From NCBI GenBank assembly GCA_031976395.1, contig DALYLJ010000075.1, positions 1 through 15,109 of the forward strand: a stretch of DNA of 15,109 nt. The letters run 5' to 3'. Shown piece after piece: positions 1 through 7,127 of this stretch. Under the pieces are notes generated by a model, which saw only the letters and a list, made by a program, of their open reading frames with translations, searched no databases and was not told the DNA's origin. Within the stretch, counting starts at the first letter, position 1. Every line of letters begins with the position of its first letter. Origin of the DNA: UBA11164 sp002420085 (GTDB lineage: Bacteria > Pseudomonadota > Gammaproteobacteria > Xanthomonadales > Xanthomonadaceae). A program made the position numbers and the translations under genes.

Positions 1-119
1 GACGCTGGTTCTGGCTGCTCGCCCTGGTCGCACTTGGTGGTGCCGTCTACGGCATAACTTTGCTGGCATTGGGCTGGCGACCCTCGGAGTTGCGCTACCG
101 CGAGCCGACGCTCGGCTGA
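1..119 (+). CDS. C-terminal end of a membrane protein, possibly the lipid II flippase MurJ (partial)
   Basis: Only the last 38 codons are present, read from base 3 to the TGA at 117-119. They encode one strongly hydrophobic helix (starting RWFWLLALVALGG) followed by a short basic tail, GWRPSELRYREP. A last transmembrane helix ending in a 'LGxRxxxLR' tail is typical of the MurJ/MviN lipid II flippase, which moves the peptidoglycan precursor across the inner membrane. That resemblance is the only basis for the name. Against it, murJ is usually followed by ribF and ileS in this group, and neither is here. Another polytopic membrane protein is possible. No terminator is obvious just after the stop. 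Confidence 0.45.
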   Translation, partial: RWFWLLALVALGGAVYGITLLALGWRPSELRYREPTLG

Positions 120-225
120 CACCGGCCATCGCCGACGCCAACCGGTCCGCATGATCAAGGCTGCCTTGCCGCAGTCGATTTCGGTGTTCACGAAGTGTGC
201 CCTGCGGTGGTGTATTGCGACAGCG

Positions 226-254
226 CATCGCGGCGCACATCGCGGCGCACATCG
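226..254. repeat. 12-bp tandem repeat, about 2.4 copies
   Basis: The unit CATCGCGGCGCA occurs at 226-237 and 238-249, and its first five bases recur at 250-254. Two exact copies and the partial third are read directly from the sequence. It lies in non-coding DNA upstream of modA and looks like a replication-slippage duplication. Confidence 0.85.
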
Positions 255-303
255 TGGGGTGACGATGCTCGCGTCGGCGGCGCAGTCGTTGTGTTCAGCC
301 TCT

Positions 304-330
304 TCATCCGGGCGCGCTCATCCGGGCGCG
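304..330. repeat. 14-bp tandem duplication
   Basis: The unit TCATCCGGGCGCGC at 304-317 is repeated at 318-330, identical over 13 bases. It is the second of three small tandem duplications in the modA upstream region, with a sequence unrelated to the others. Confidence 0.85.
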
Positions 331-586
331 GCTTCGACAGCCGACGGGTTGATCGGGTTGGACATGGTTGGCCTTTCAGGCCGCAACGGTCGTGCTATCG
401 TTTGATGTTCGAGGTCGGTACTGGATGCGGGGCGGCAGTTCGATCCGGTTCGACGATGGCACTGGAGCCAGTGCGCGGCCGGCCTCGCACGGCAACGCCC
501 GTTCGGTTCGGTATTCCGAGGATGGATTGCCGAAGCATCGGTCGCCTGCGTGAATTGAGCACTGGCATGCGCCGATCACCATGGAG

Positions 587-608
587 TTCAAATGGGGTTC
601 AAATGGGG
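587..608 (+). repeat. 11-bp tandem duplication that duplicates the modA start codon
   Basis: TTCAAATGGGG occurs at 587-597 and again at 598-608, followed by a third TTCAA. Each copy contains an ATG (592 and 603). Because 11 is not a multiple of three, the two ATGs are in different frames. The first, well spaced behind GGAG at 583-586, opens an 8-codon reading frame that stops at 616-618. The second is the modA start. The spacing from GGAG to the true start is therefore stretched to 16 nt. Confidence 0.85.
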
Positions 609-1370
609 TTCAAGGTGAGGCCCGCCGGCTCGCTCATGACCATTCTGCTGGTGATGTCGCTGGTCAGCGGCAGCGTTGTCGCGCGCGAAGTGACGGTGTC
701 TGCTGCGGCCAGCCTGACCGAGGCGTTCAACGACATCGCCCGTGAATACCAGGCCGAGCATCCCGGCGACACGGTGGTACTCAATTTCGCTGCTTCGGGT
801 GTTCTGTTACAGCAGATCGCTGCCGGTGCGCCGGTCGATGTGTTCGCGTCCGCCGACCAGGTGACGATGGACCGCGCCCAGCAGTTGGGGCTGCTGGCTG
901 TCGATACCCGCGTCGATTTCGCCAGTAATGCGTTGGTGCTGGTGGTGCCGATCGACAGCACACTGACGTTGACCGAGCTTGCGTCGCTGGCCGGTGAGCG
1001 AGTGACCCGCATTGCCATCGGCCAGGTCGACACGGTGCCGGCCGGGCGCTATGCGCGCCGTGCGCTGGAGGCGGCTCGGGTGTGGCGACAGGTCTCGCAC
1101 AAGACCGTACCCGCCCAGAATGTCCGCCAAGCACTCGATTATGTCGCCCGACGCGAGGTCGATGCGGCCCTGGTTTATCTGACTGATGCCGCGATCATGC
1201 CCGAGCGGGTGACGGTCGCGTTCACGGTACCGCTGGATGTCGCCATCCGTTATCCGGTCGCGGTCGTGGCTACCTCAACAGCGTCCGACGCGGCGCGGAC
1301 ATTCGTCGCGTTCCTGCGCTCGCCACGCGGCCAGGCGATTCTCGGCAAGTACGGTTTCGCTCCGCCCTGA
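603..1370 (+). CDS. modA: Molybdate ABC transporter, periplasmic substrate-binding protein ModA
   Basis: ModA captures molybdate (and tungstate) in the periplasm and delivers it to the ModBC transporter. The 255-residue product has a signal peptide: a basic start (K4, R6), a hydrophobic core at residues 11-26, and a likely cleavage after VVA27. The mature protein opens with the family signature VSAAASLTEAF (Ser37), followed by FAASGVLLQQI (Ser65) and PVDVFASAD. The two serines match those that hydrogen-bond the oxyanion in known ModA proteins, and VDAALVY near the C-terminus supplies the conserved tyrosine. I chose ATG 603 because it gives a proper signal peptide n-region; the in-frame ATG at 636 would lose both positive charges. 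modB follows after 3 bp. Confidence 0.93.
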   Translation: MGFKVRPAGSLMTILLVMSLVSGSVVAREVTVSAAASLTEAFNDIAREYQAEHPGDTVVLNFAASGVLLQQIAAGAPVDVFASADQVTMDRAQQLGLLAVDTRVDFASNALVLVVPIDSTLTLTELASLAGERVTRIAIGQVDTVPAGRYARRALEAARVWRQVSHKTVPAQNVRQALDYVARREVDAALVYLTDAAIMPERVTVAFTVPLDVAIRYPVAVVATSTASDAARTFVAFLRSPRGQAILGKYGFAPP

Positions 1371-1373
1371 GAT

Positions 1374-2039
1374 ATGGATGCGGCCTGGGTTGCACTGGCA
1401 TTGTCGCTGAAGGTGGCTGCATGGGCCACTCTGATCGCGTTGTTGATCGGCTGCACCACCGGTCTGTTGCTGGCACGGTGTCGCTTTCCGGGTCGCGAGT
1501 TGCTCGATGCCCTGCTCACCTTGCCGATGGTATTGCCGCCCACCGTGCTTGGCTACTATCTGCTGGTCACGATCGGCCGTCACGGCTGGCTCGGTGGCTG
1601 GTTGCATGAGCAATTCGGCATCAACCTGATATTCACCTGGCAAGGCGCAGTGATCGCGGCGTCGCTGGTCGCCTTTCCGCTGGTCACGAAGCCGGCCCGT
1701 GCAGCGTTCGAGGGCGTCACACGGGAGGTCGAGCAGGCCGCCCGGGTTGCCGGGGTCTCGGAGATCGGCGTGTTCCTGCGTGTAACCCTGCCGTTGGCCT
1801 GGCGAGGTATTCTTGCCGGCGCGTTGCTGGCGTTTGCCCGTGCGATGGGCGAGTTCGGCGCCACCCTGATGGTGGCCGGCAGCATCCCTGGTCGCACGCA
1901 GACGCTGTCGATCGCGGTCTATGAAGCGGTACAGGCCGGCCAGGATGGGACGGCCAACCTTCTGGTGCTGATCACTTCGGTCGTCTGCATCGCGATATTG
2001 TTGGCGGCAGGCAGCATGCAGCCGGTGCGTGGTCGATGA
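1374..2039 (+). CDS. modB: Molybdate ABC transporter permease ModB
   Basis: ModB forms the homodimeric inner-membrane channel of the molybdate importer. The 221-residue product is of normal length and very hydrophobic, with helices near residues 5-30, 45-67, 90-107, 145-165 and 195-213. The cytoplasmic EAA loop that docks on the ATPase lies at about 119-149 and contains EQAARVAGVSE followed by RVTLPLAWRG. The motif LTLPMVLPPTVLGYYLL (48-64) is characteristic of ModB. The ATG at 1374 lies 3 bp after modA, with GAG of the modA end as a weak Shine-Dalgarno. The stop codon overlaps the modC start in an ATGA tetranucleotide, implying translational coupling. Confidence 0.95.
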   Translation: MDAAWVALALSLKVAAWATLIALLIGCTTGLLLARCRFPGRELLDALLTLPMVLPPTVLGYYLLVTIGRHGWLGGWLHEQFGINLIFTWQGAVIAASLVAFPLVTKPARAAFEGVTREVEQAARVAGVSEIGVFLRVTLPLAWRGILAGALLAFARAMGEFGATLMVAGSIPGRTQTLSIAVYEAVQAGQDGTANLLVLITSVVCIAILLAAGSMQPVRGR

Positions 2040-2734
2040 CCGTGCAGTTCGATGTCGATATCCGCAAGACCTTGCGCGCAGGGCCTCGTGAGTTCCACCT
2101 GTGCCTGCGTCTGCACACGGACAGTCAGCGCATCGTGATCTTCGGTCCTTCCGGCGCCGGCAAGACGCTCACGCTCAAACTGTTGGCCGGGTTGGAGCGG
2201 CAAGACGCGGGTCATGTTCGGGTCGGCGGTGAAACCCTGTTCGATGCCGATGCCGGCATCGACCTCAGTGTGCAGGCGCGGCGGATGGCGTTTGTATTTC
2301 AGGACTATGCGCTGTTTCCGCATCTGGATGTGCGGCAGAACGTTGGTTTTCCACTGCGCCGTGGCTGGCTCAATCCCCGCCGTACCCGGCGCGATCCCGT
2401 GGTCGAGCATTGGCTGGAAACGCTTGGCTTGGCGGAGGTGGCGCATCAGTACCCGGACCAGATTTCCGGCGGCCAGCGGCAACGCACCGCGCTGGCGCGA
2501 GCGCTGGTGATGCAGCCACGCGCGCTGTTGCTGGATGAGCCGTTTGCAGCCCTGGATCCCGAGCTGCGCGCACACCTGCGCAACGAGTTCGATTGCTTGC
2601 AGCGTCGGCTGCAAGTGCCGATGCTGCTGATCTCCCACGACCCGGTCGATGCCGAGGTGTTTGGTGATCACGTCGTGCGGCTGCGCTCGGGCGTGCTGGT
2701 GCCGGAGGATGCGACGGTCGCGGCCGCTACCTAG
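2036..2734 (+). CDS. modC: Molybdate ABC transporter ATP-binding protein ModC, short form
   Basis: ModC hydrolyses ATP to drive molybdate import. All ATPase motifs are present: Walker A GPSGAGKT (37-44), Q-loop Gln89 in FQDYALFPH, signature ISGGQRQR (143-150), Walker B ALLLDEP (163-169), D-loop ALD, and H-loop His201 in LISHD. At 232 residues it ends about 30 residues after the H-loop, whereas typical ModC is about 350 residues and carries a C-terminal TOBE/MOP domain that binds molybdate and shuts down transport. No MOP-like sequence follows in any frame downstream of the TAG at 2732-2734, so this is a short form rather than an obvious frameshift. The assignment as ModC rests on the motif set and the modAB context. 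Confidence 0.92.
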   Translation: MTVQFDVDIRKTLRAGPREFHLCLRLHTDSQRIVIFGPSGAGKTLTLKLLAGLERQDAGHVRVGGETLFDADAGIDLSVQARRMAFVFQDYALFPHLDVRQNVGFPLRRGWLNPRRTRRDPVVEHWLETLGLAEVAHQYPDQISGGQRQRTALARALVMQPRALLLDEPFAALDPELRAHLRNEFDCLQRRLQVPMLLISHDPVDAEVFGDHVVRLRSGVLVPEDATVAAAT

Positions 2735-2899
2735 ATTCGATATGGCGACCGGGCGCGACGATTCCGGTGATGGTCGACGAAGATGGCTATTGCGCCGCGA
2801 CTGGCTGGCTGCAAATGCCGTGTCGAACGCGGGTTCTGGCAGCTCCGCTGCGCTCGATGCATGCGGGTGTTCAGCGGCACCCTGCGATCGAGGGTCTGC

Positions 2900-3412
2900 T
2901 CAGTTCGATCCGCGTTTGCGGCGGATGTAGAGGGTGCGGGTGACGTGGGCGACGGTGTCGCCGGCTTCGTCGGTGATGGCCACGGCGAGGGTTTCGAGAT
3001 GTTTATCGCCGTTGGCGGTGGCGGCGATCAGGCGGTCGATCAGGGGCTGGTCGATGTGGAATTCGGCGCGCACGGTGCCACGTCCGGGTTTGCGGTAGTC
3101 GATGCTGCCGGACTGGTCCCAGACGATGTGGTCGCGACCCAGGTTCTCCATCACCATCAGCATGTAGAACGGGTCGGTCATGGCCGACAGGCTGCCGCCG
3201 AAGTGGCAGCCGACATAGTTGCGGTTGTACCAGCGCAACGGCATGGCCACCGAGATGTGCCGGAAATCCGGGTCGATCCGTTCGACCCGGATGCCGGTGC
3301 CCCAGTAGGGCGGGTAAACGTTGAGCAGCAGGCGCAGGCGACGGGCCTTCAGCACGGACGCCGACCTGGCTGTGATGCGAACGATGAGCGGGTCATGGTG
3401 CCTGTCGTTCAC
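2900..3412 (-). CDS. DUF4442 hotdog-fold thioesterase-like protein
   Basis: The product (170 residues from GTG 3412) resembles the DUF4442/PaaI-like hotdog family, some members of which hydrolyse acyl-CoA thioesters; the substrate here is unknown. Visible family traits are the N-terminal NVYPPYWGTGIRVERI, the central helix NYVGCHFGGSLSAMTDPFY, and the strand pair around WDQSGSIDYRKPGRGTV. The first GTG lies inside the upstream DUF885 gene, giving a 20-nt overlap. An alternative GTG at 3355 would remove 19 poorly conserved-looking residues and has AGG about 10 nt upstream, so the true protein may be 151 residues. It is the last gene of the leftward run and converges on modC. The ATG overlapping the DUF885 stop is in the wrong frame. 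Confidence 0.82.
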   Translation of the reverse strand: MNDRHHDPLIVRITARSASVLKARRLRLLLNVYPPYWGTGIRVERIDPDFRHISVAMPLRWYNRNYVGCHFGGSLSAMTDPFYMLMVMENLGRDHIVWDQSGSIDYRKPGRGTVRAEFHIDQPLIDRLIAATANGDKHLETLAVAITDEAGDTVAHVTRTLYIRRKRGSN

Positions 3413-5189
3413 CGATCCAGCGATCGATCTTGCGCTCCAGGACGCTCAGCGGCACTGAGCCGTCGCTCAGCACTTCGCGATGGAAGCCGCGCACGTCGAA
3501 GCGTTCGCCGAGGGTGCGTTCGGCGCGGTCACGCAGTTCGCGAATCTTGAGCTGGCCGATCTTGTAGGCCAGGGCCTGGCCGGGAATGGCCATGAAGCGC
3601 TCGGCTTCGGAAATGGCGCGGGTCGGTTCGGCCGGCGAGTTGGCGTACATGTAGTCGAGCACCTGCTGTCGGCTCCAGCCCATGGCGTGGATGCCGGTAT
3701 CGACCACCAGTCGGATCGCGCGCCAGAGTTCGGCGTCGAGTGCGCCGAAGTACATCGCCGGATCGCTGTAGACGCCGAGTTCCTTGCCCAGCGATTCGGC
3801 GTACAGGCCCCAGCCTTCGGCGAAGGCGGTCTCGCCGCCGAACCGACGGAATGCCGGCAGGTCGGTCATTTCCCGTTGCAGGGCGATGTGGAAGTGATGG
3901 CCTGGGATGGCTTCGTGCAGGAACAGCGACTCCAGTCCGTAGCGCGGTCGGGCCGGGAGGTCGTAGGTGTTGAGGTAGAACACACCGGGTCGGCTGCCGT
4001 CCATCGGCGGCCCCTGGTAGGAGGCGCCGGAGGCCGAGGCGGCTCGGAAGGCTTCGACCGGACGAATCTCGAAGTCGGCCTTGGGCTTGAGGTCGAACAG
4101 GCGGTCGATGCGCGGCTCGACGTCGGTCCGGAAGGCGCGGTAGGCGTCGAGCATCGCCTGCTCGCTTTCGAAGACCATGCCCGGCGCTGATTTCATGTGC
4201 TCGAACAGGGCCTTGAGATCGCCTTCGATGCCCAGTTCGGTCTGCACTTCACGCATCAGACCGTGGATGCGCGCCACTTCGTCCAGGCCGATCTGGTGGA
4301 TCTGGGTCGGACTGAGGTCGGTGGTGGTGGACTGGCGGACGCGATAGGCATACCAGGCGTTGCCGTCGGGCAGGGCGCCCAGGCCGTAGCTGTCACTGCG
4401 GCAGGCCGCGATGTAGTCGTCACGCAGGAAGTCGGCCAGTCGCTGGTAGGCCGGCATCAGGCGTTCGCCGATCAGGCTGCGCATGGCCGTGCGCAGACGC
4501 TCGCGATCGGGTTCGGCGATGGTCTCGGGAAACTCGCCGAACGGCTGCCAGAACAGGGTCTGTTCTGGATCGTCCTTGATCAGGGCTTCGATCTGACCGA
4601 GGGTTTTTTCCATCAGGATGCGTGGTGGGACGATTCCGGCGGCCATGCCCTCGCGCATGTTGGCGATCATCTGGTCGAACAGGGCCGGGATGGCATCCGC
4701 GCGTGCCAGCCAGTTGTCGTAGTCGTTGAGGGTGCGGAATGGCTGGGCGCTGGTGCCCGAGCCGAGCATGGCGAACTGCCCGGCCGGGTTGCGGAACTGG
4801 TTGATCGGCATCAGATGGTCGGGAAAACGCAATCCTTCCAGTTCGTCGGCGAGTTGGGTTTCAAACACCTGGTAGCTGATCAGCGCCTGGCCGTGCAGAT
4901 CGGCGGAGCCGATCGCACGGGCCTGGGCGAGTGCGTCTTCGGCCAATGCCCGGCGTTGTTCGCGATGCTCGGGCGATGCCGAGTTGGCGAGGCGGTCGTT
5001 GTAGCGGTTGTCGCCGATGAAGGTGGCGCGCAGGGGATCGAGTTCGAGTGCCCGTTGCCAGTAGTCGGCGTAAAGGGCATCGAGTCGTTCGCTGCTGCTG
5101 GGCACGGGTGCGGCGGCTTCAGGTGCCGGCGCCGGATCGCAGGCGAGCAAGGTGCAGCAGAGGGCGGCGATGGCGAGGCGACGAATCAT
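3393..5189 (-). CDS. DUF885 family metallopeptidase-like lipoprotein
   Basis: The 598-residue protein starts with a lipoprotein signal: two arginines at 3-4, a hydrophobic core and the lipobox LLAC with Cys17, so it is probably anchored to a membrane on the periplasmic side. The body matches DUF885, whose hallmark is a zinc-peptidase-like motif, here HEAIPGHH (425-432), followed by an acidic segment ETAFAEGWGLYAE (453-465) expected to supply further ligands. Peptidase activity is inferred from these motifs; the substrate is unknown. I chose ATG 5187-5189 because GGAG lies 6 nt upstream and the signal peptide begins there; the open frame further upstream to 5510 is unrelated. The downstream thioesterase gene overlaps its end. 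Confidence 0.92.
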   Translation of the reverse strand: MIRRLAIAALCCTLLACDPAPAPEAAAPVPSSSERLDALYADYWQRALELDPLRATFIGDNRYNDRLANSASPEHREQRRALAEDALAQARAIGSADLHGQALISYQVFETQLADELEGLRFPDHLMPINQFRNPAGQFAMLGSGTSAQPFRTLNDYDNWLARADAIPALFDQMIANMREGMAAGIVPPRILMEKTLGQIEALIKDDPEQTLFWQPFGEFPETIAEPDRERLRTAMRSLIGERLMPAYQRLADFLRDDYIAACRSDSYGLGALPDGNAWYAYRVRQSTTTDLSPTQIHQIGLDEVARIHGLMREVQTELGIEGDLKALFEHMKSAPGMVFESEQAMLDAYRAFRTDVEPRIDRLFDLKPKADFEIRPVEAFRAASASGASYQGPPMDGSRPGVFYLNTYDLPARPRYGLESLFLHEAIPGHHFHIALQREMTDLPAFRRFGGETAFAEGWGLYAESLGKELGVYSDPAMYFGALDAELWRAIRLVVDTGIHAMGWSRQQVLDYMYANSPAEPTRAISEAERFMAIPGQALAYKIGQLKIRELRDRAERTLGERFDVRGFHREVLSDGSVPLSVLERKIDRWIGERQAP

Positions 5190-5289
5190 GGCTGACTCCG
5201 ATTCATGACGACGTAGTGATGACGGTGGGCGGGTATTCGAGGCGGTGATGGGCTCGGTGTGCGGGATCGTGTGGCGGTCCATGCCGGGA

Positions 5290-5976
5290 TCAGGGGCGAA
5301 AAGCTGCGACATCGACCGGCTCGCCCTTCTTCGCCGGTGCAGTGAACGGGATGCTGTCAGGGCTGACCGCACCGCCGGAGATGATGAAGGCCATGGCCTG
5401 ATCGACGCTCCAGTCGGTCGGGGTGATCTTCTCGACCGGCACCACTTCCAGGTAGCCGGAGGTCGGATTGGGCGTGGTCGGGACGTACACGGCCGCCAGT
5501 TCACGGCCACTGCCTTCTTCGCGCAGCACGCGGGTGACGAAGCCGATCGCCTTCATTTCGGTGTGTGGGAAGTCGATCAGCACCACCCGCTGGGTGCCTT
5601 CCGGTTTGACCTGAAGGACCGCCAGCAGCTTCTTGGTGCCGCTGTAGATCGACTGCACCAGGGGGATGCGGTTGATCAGTGCGTCGATGGCGGCCAGCAC
5701 CCGCTTGCCGATCACCCGATTGGCCAGCCAGCCGAGGCCGTACAGCAGGCTCAGGGTCAGCAACACCGCGAGCAGAAAATGCAGCCATTCCAGATCGAGG
5801 ATGCGTTCGCTGCCGGGGATGACCCGGACGATGCCGTGGGCGATGGCATTGACCAGCGGAGCGCCGAGCCGCGAGAGCTGACGCAGCACGAACTCGAACA
5901 CCACCCAGGTCAGCCACAGCGGGAAGACCGTCAGCAGGCCGGTGATCAGGTAGCGTTGCAGGTAGGGGATGTTCAT
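5290..5976 (-). CDS. DUF502 family inner-membrane protein
   Basis: The 228-residue product belongs to the DUF502 family of unknown function. The N-terminus contains LQRYLITGLLTVFPLWLTWV, the usual first transmembrane helix of the family (about 8-29). A second helix lies at about 65-87 (HFLLAVLLTLSLLYGLGWLA). After it come the conserved segments RIPLVQSIYSGTKKL and TSGYLEVVPVEKI in a predicted soluble C-terminal half. ATG 5974-5976 is the natural start, directly before the hydrophobic segment. It lies 53 bp downstream of the thioredoxin gene on the same strand, so cotranscription is likely. No enzymatic motif is visible. Confidence 0.9.
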   Translation of the reverse strand: MNIPYLQRYLITGLLTVFPLWLTWVVFEFVLRQLSRLGAPLVNAIAHGIVRVIPGSERILDLEWLHFLLAVLLTLSLLYGLGWLANRVIGKRVLAAIDALINRIPLVQSIYSGTKKLLAVLQVKPEGTQRVVLIDFPHTEMKAIGFVTRVLREEGSGRELAAVYVPTTPNPTSGYLEVVPVEKITPTDWSVDQAMAFIISGGAVSPDSIPFTAPAKKGEPVDVAAFRP

Positions 5977-6029
5977 CGTCGAGGGGGCGGCATGACGTCA
6001 GTCGGGCGGTGTTGCCGATACGGCCAGCA

Positions 6030-6881
6030 TCAGAACAGGATCGAGGCCATCTGCCGGCGGGCGCCGGCCACCATGTCCTGATCCTCGATGACCTGGAAGG
6101 CGTCCAACAGCGCCTTGCGTGGCAGTCCGCCGGACCAGTCGCGATCACGACGCAGCAGTTCCAGCAATTGCACCAGCCCTTCCTCGTTGCGGCCGGCGAC
6201 GATCAGGCCGATGCCGAGCAGGCGGCGGGCGGCGTGGTCGTTGCCATCGGCGTGCAGTCGGCGTTCCAGTTCGGCGTGGCTGGGGGCATCCTTGAGGGCG
6301 GCGGCGAAGCCGAGCCGGGCACGCGCGCGCTTGGCTCGATCGTCGTTGGCGAGCGCCACCGGCAGGGCATCCAGGCACTGCTCGGCCTGCTCGGATTCGC
6401 CGATCGCCAGCAGGGCGAGCGCCAGATCGAGGTGGAGCTCGTGGCGGTCCGGTTCGGCCTCAATGGCACTACGCAGCCGTTCGACCTCCTGGCGTGGGTC
6501 GATCGCGGCGACCGGCTCAACCGGGGCGGTATCGGCCGGGCTGACGCCGCAATGGGCCAGGAATTCGCGCACCTGGGCTTCCGGCAGGGCGCCGGGGAAG
6601 CCATCGACCAGACGACCGTCCCTGACCAGCATCACGGTCGGGATCGATTTGATCTGGAGCGCGGCGGCCAGTTGCTGTTCTTCATCGATATTGACCTTGG
6701 CCAGGATGAAGGCGCCGGCGAATTCGTCGGCGAGTTTCTCCAGGATCGGAGTCAGGCCCCGGCACGGGCCGCACCAGGGCGCCCAGAAATCGACCAGCAC
6801 CGGTGTCTGCTGGGAGCGCTGCACGACTTCGGCGTCGAACTGATCGGTGGTTACTTCGCGGATATGGTTTGAAACGGTCAC
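6030..6881 (-). CDS. Thioredoxin-TPR protein, CnoX/YbbN type chaperedoxin
   Basis: The 283-residue product has an N-terminal thioredoxin fold (about 1-110) with active site WCGPC (36-40) and cis-proline Pro81 in SIPTVMLV, followed by a helical TPR-like region (about 120-283) rich in Leu/Ala/Glu. This two-part layout is that of CnoX/YbbN, a chaperone-redox protein that protects substrates from oxidation and hands them to folding chaperones. E. coli CnoX lacks the first cysteine; here both are present, as in the redox-active Caulobacter protein, so real disulphide exchange is plausible. There is no signal peptide, so it is cytoplasmic. The start is GTG 6879-6881 with AAGGAA about 6 nt upstream. 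Confidence 0.9.
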   Translation of the reverse strand: MTVSNHIREVTTDQFDAEVVQRSQQTPVLVDFWAPWCGPCRGLTPILEKLADEFAGAFILAKVNIDEEQQLAAALQIKSIPTVMLVRDGRLVDGFPGALPEAQVREFLAHCGVSPADTAPVEPVAAIDPRQEVERLRSAIEAEPDRHELHLDLALALLAIGESEQAEQCLDALPVALANDDRAKRARARLGFAAALKDAPSHAELERRLHADGNDHAARRLLGIGLIVAGRNEEGLVQLLELLRRDRDWSGGLPRKALLDAFQVIEDQDMVAGARRQMASILF

Positions 6882-6945
6882 GGTGGTTCCTTGGCGAGAG
6901 CGTGGGTGGTGGCGACATCGAGGCCGGTGCGCGGTTCATCAGCCG

Positions 6946-6971
6946 CCGACCGCCAGGCTGGCGGCGGTCGG
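6946..6971. repeat. Perfect 9-bp inverted repeat upstream of the thioredoxin-TPR gene
   Basis: CCGACCGCC (6946-6954) and GGCGGTCGG (6963-6971) are exact reverse complements around an 8-nt loop. On the minus strand it would form a strong GC hairpin about 65 nt before the GTG start of the thioredoxin-TPR gene. No T-run follows on either strand, so an intrinsic terminator is unlikely; a leader hairpin or protein-binding site is possible. Confidence 0.7.
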
Positions 6972-7022
6972 TCATCGTACCCGCAATCGCCGGTCGAAGA
7001 TGCTCATCGCCCGGTCGGATCG

Positions 7023-7069
7023 TCGAGACCGGACCGATCGAGAGAGCCGATCGAGACCGGGCCGATCGA
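7023..7069. repeat. 19-bp direct repeat, one mismatch, 28-bp period
   Basis: TCGAGACCGGACCGATCGA at 7023-7041 recurs at 7051-7069 with one change (A7033 versus G7061). The surrounding 70 bp is unusually dense in the word CGATCGA. It lies between the ends of the amidohydrolase and the start of the thioredoxin-TPR gene. Confidence 0.75.
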
Positions 7070-7086
7070 CACCGATGATCGGTCCC
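7059..7086 (-). terminator. Possible hairpin terminator after the amidohydrolase gene
   Basis: On the minus strand, GGGACCGATC and GATCGGCCC can pair around a 9-nt loop with one bulged base, about 42 nt after the amidohydrolase stop. There is no following T-run, so this would not be a canonical intrinsic terminator; it could slow polymerase or protect the 3' end. Confidence 0.3.
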
Positions 7087-7127
7087 GTTCCCGTGGTCCT
7101 GGCCGATGTTCGACGGTGTCGGTCAGA

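Larger units (their letters stand above)
120..602. other. 483-bp intergenic region with short tandem duplications, no recognisable gene
   Basis: An open frame runs through this stretch into modA, but the peptide it would add is arginine- and serine-rich, matches no family I know, and lies ahead of a normal signal peptide; I treat it as non-coding. The DNA carries three unrelated short direct duplications (226-254, 304-330 and 587-608) and a small hairpin at 367-387 (GTTG-GCCT paired with AGGC-CAAC, 2-nt bulge, loop TTC). A weak extended -10-like string, TGCTATCGT, lies at 393-401 and could serve modABC, but no good -35 accompanies it. I see no ModE-type palindrome and no molybdenum-cofactor riboswitch. 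Confidence 0.6.

Noticed and set aside
195..602. N-terminal extension of modA in the open frame starting at 195
   Set aside because: It would bury the signal peptide behind 136 arginine- and serine-rich residues that resemble no family; ATG 603 gives a normal ModA.
120..602. A molybdenum-cofactor riboswitch or ModE operator upstream of modABC
   Set aside because: No ModE-like dyad and none of the conserved riboswitch segments could be found by eye.
3380..3396. An ATGA-type overlapping start for the thioesterase gene at 3396
   Set aside because: The ATG overlaps the DUF885 stop attractively but is in the wrong frame and ends after 15 codons.
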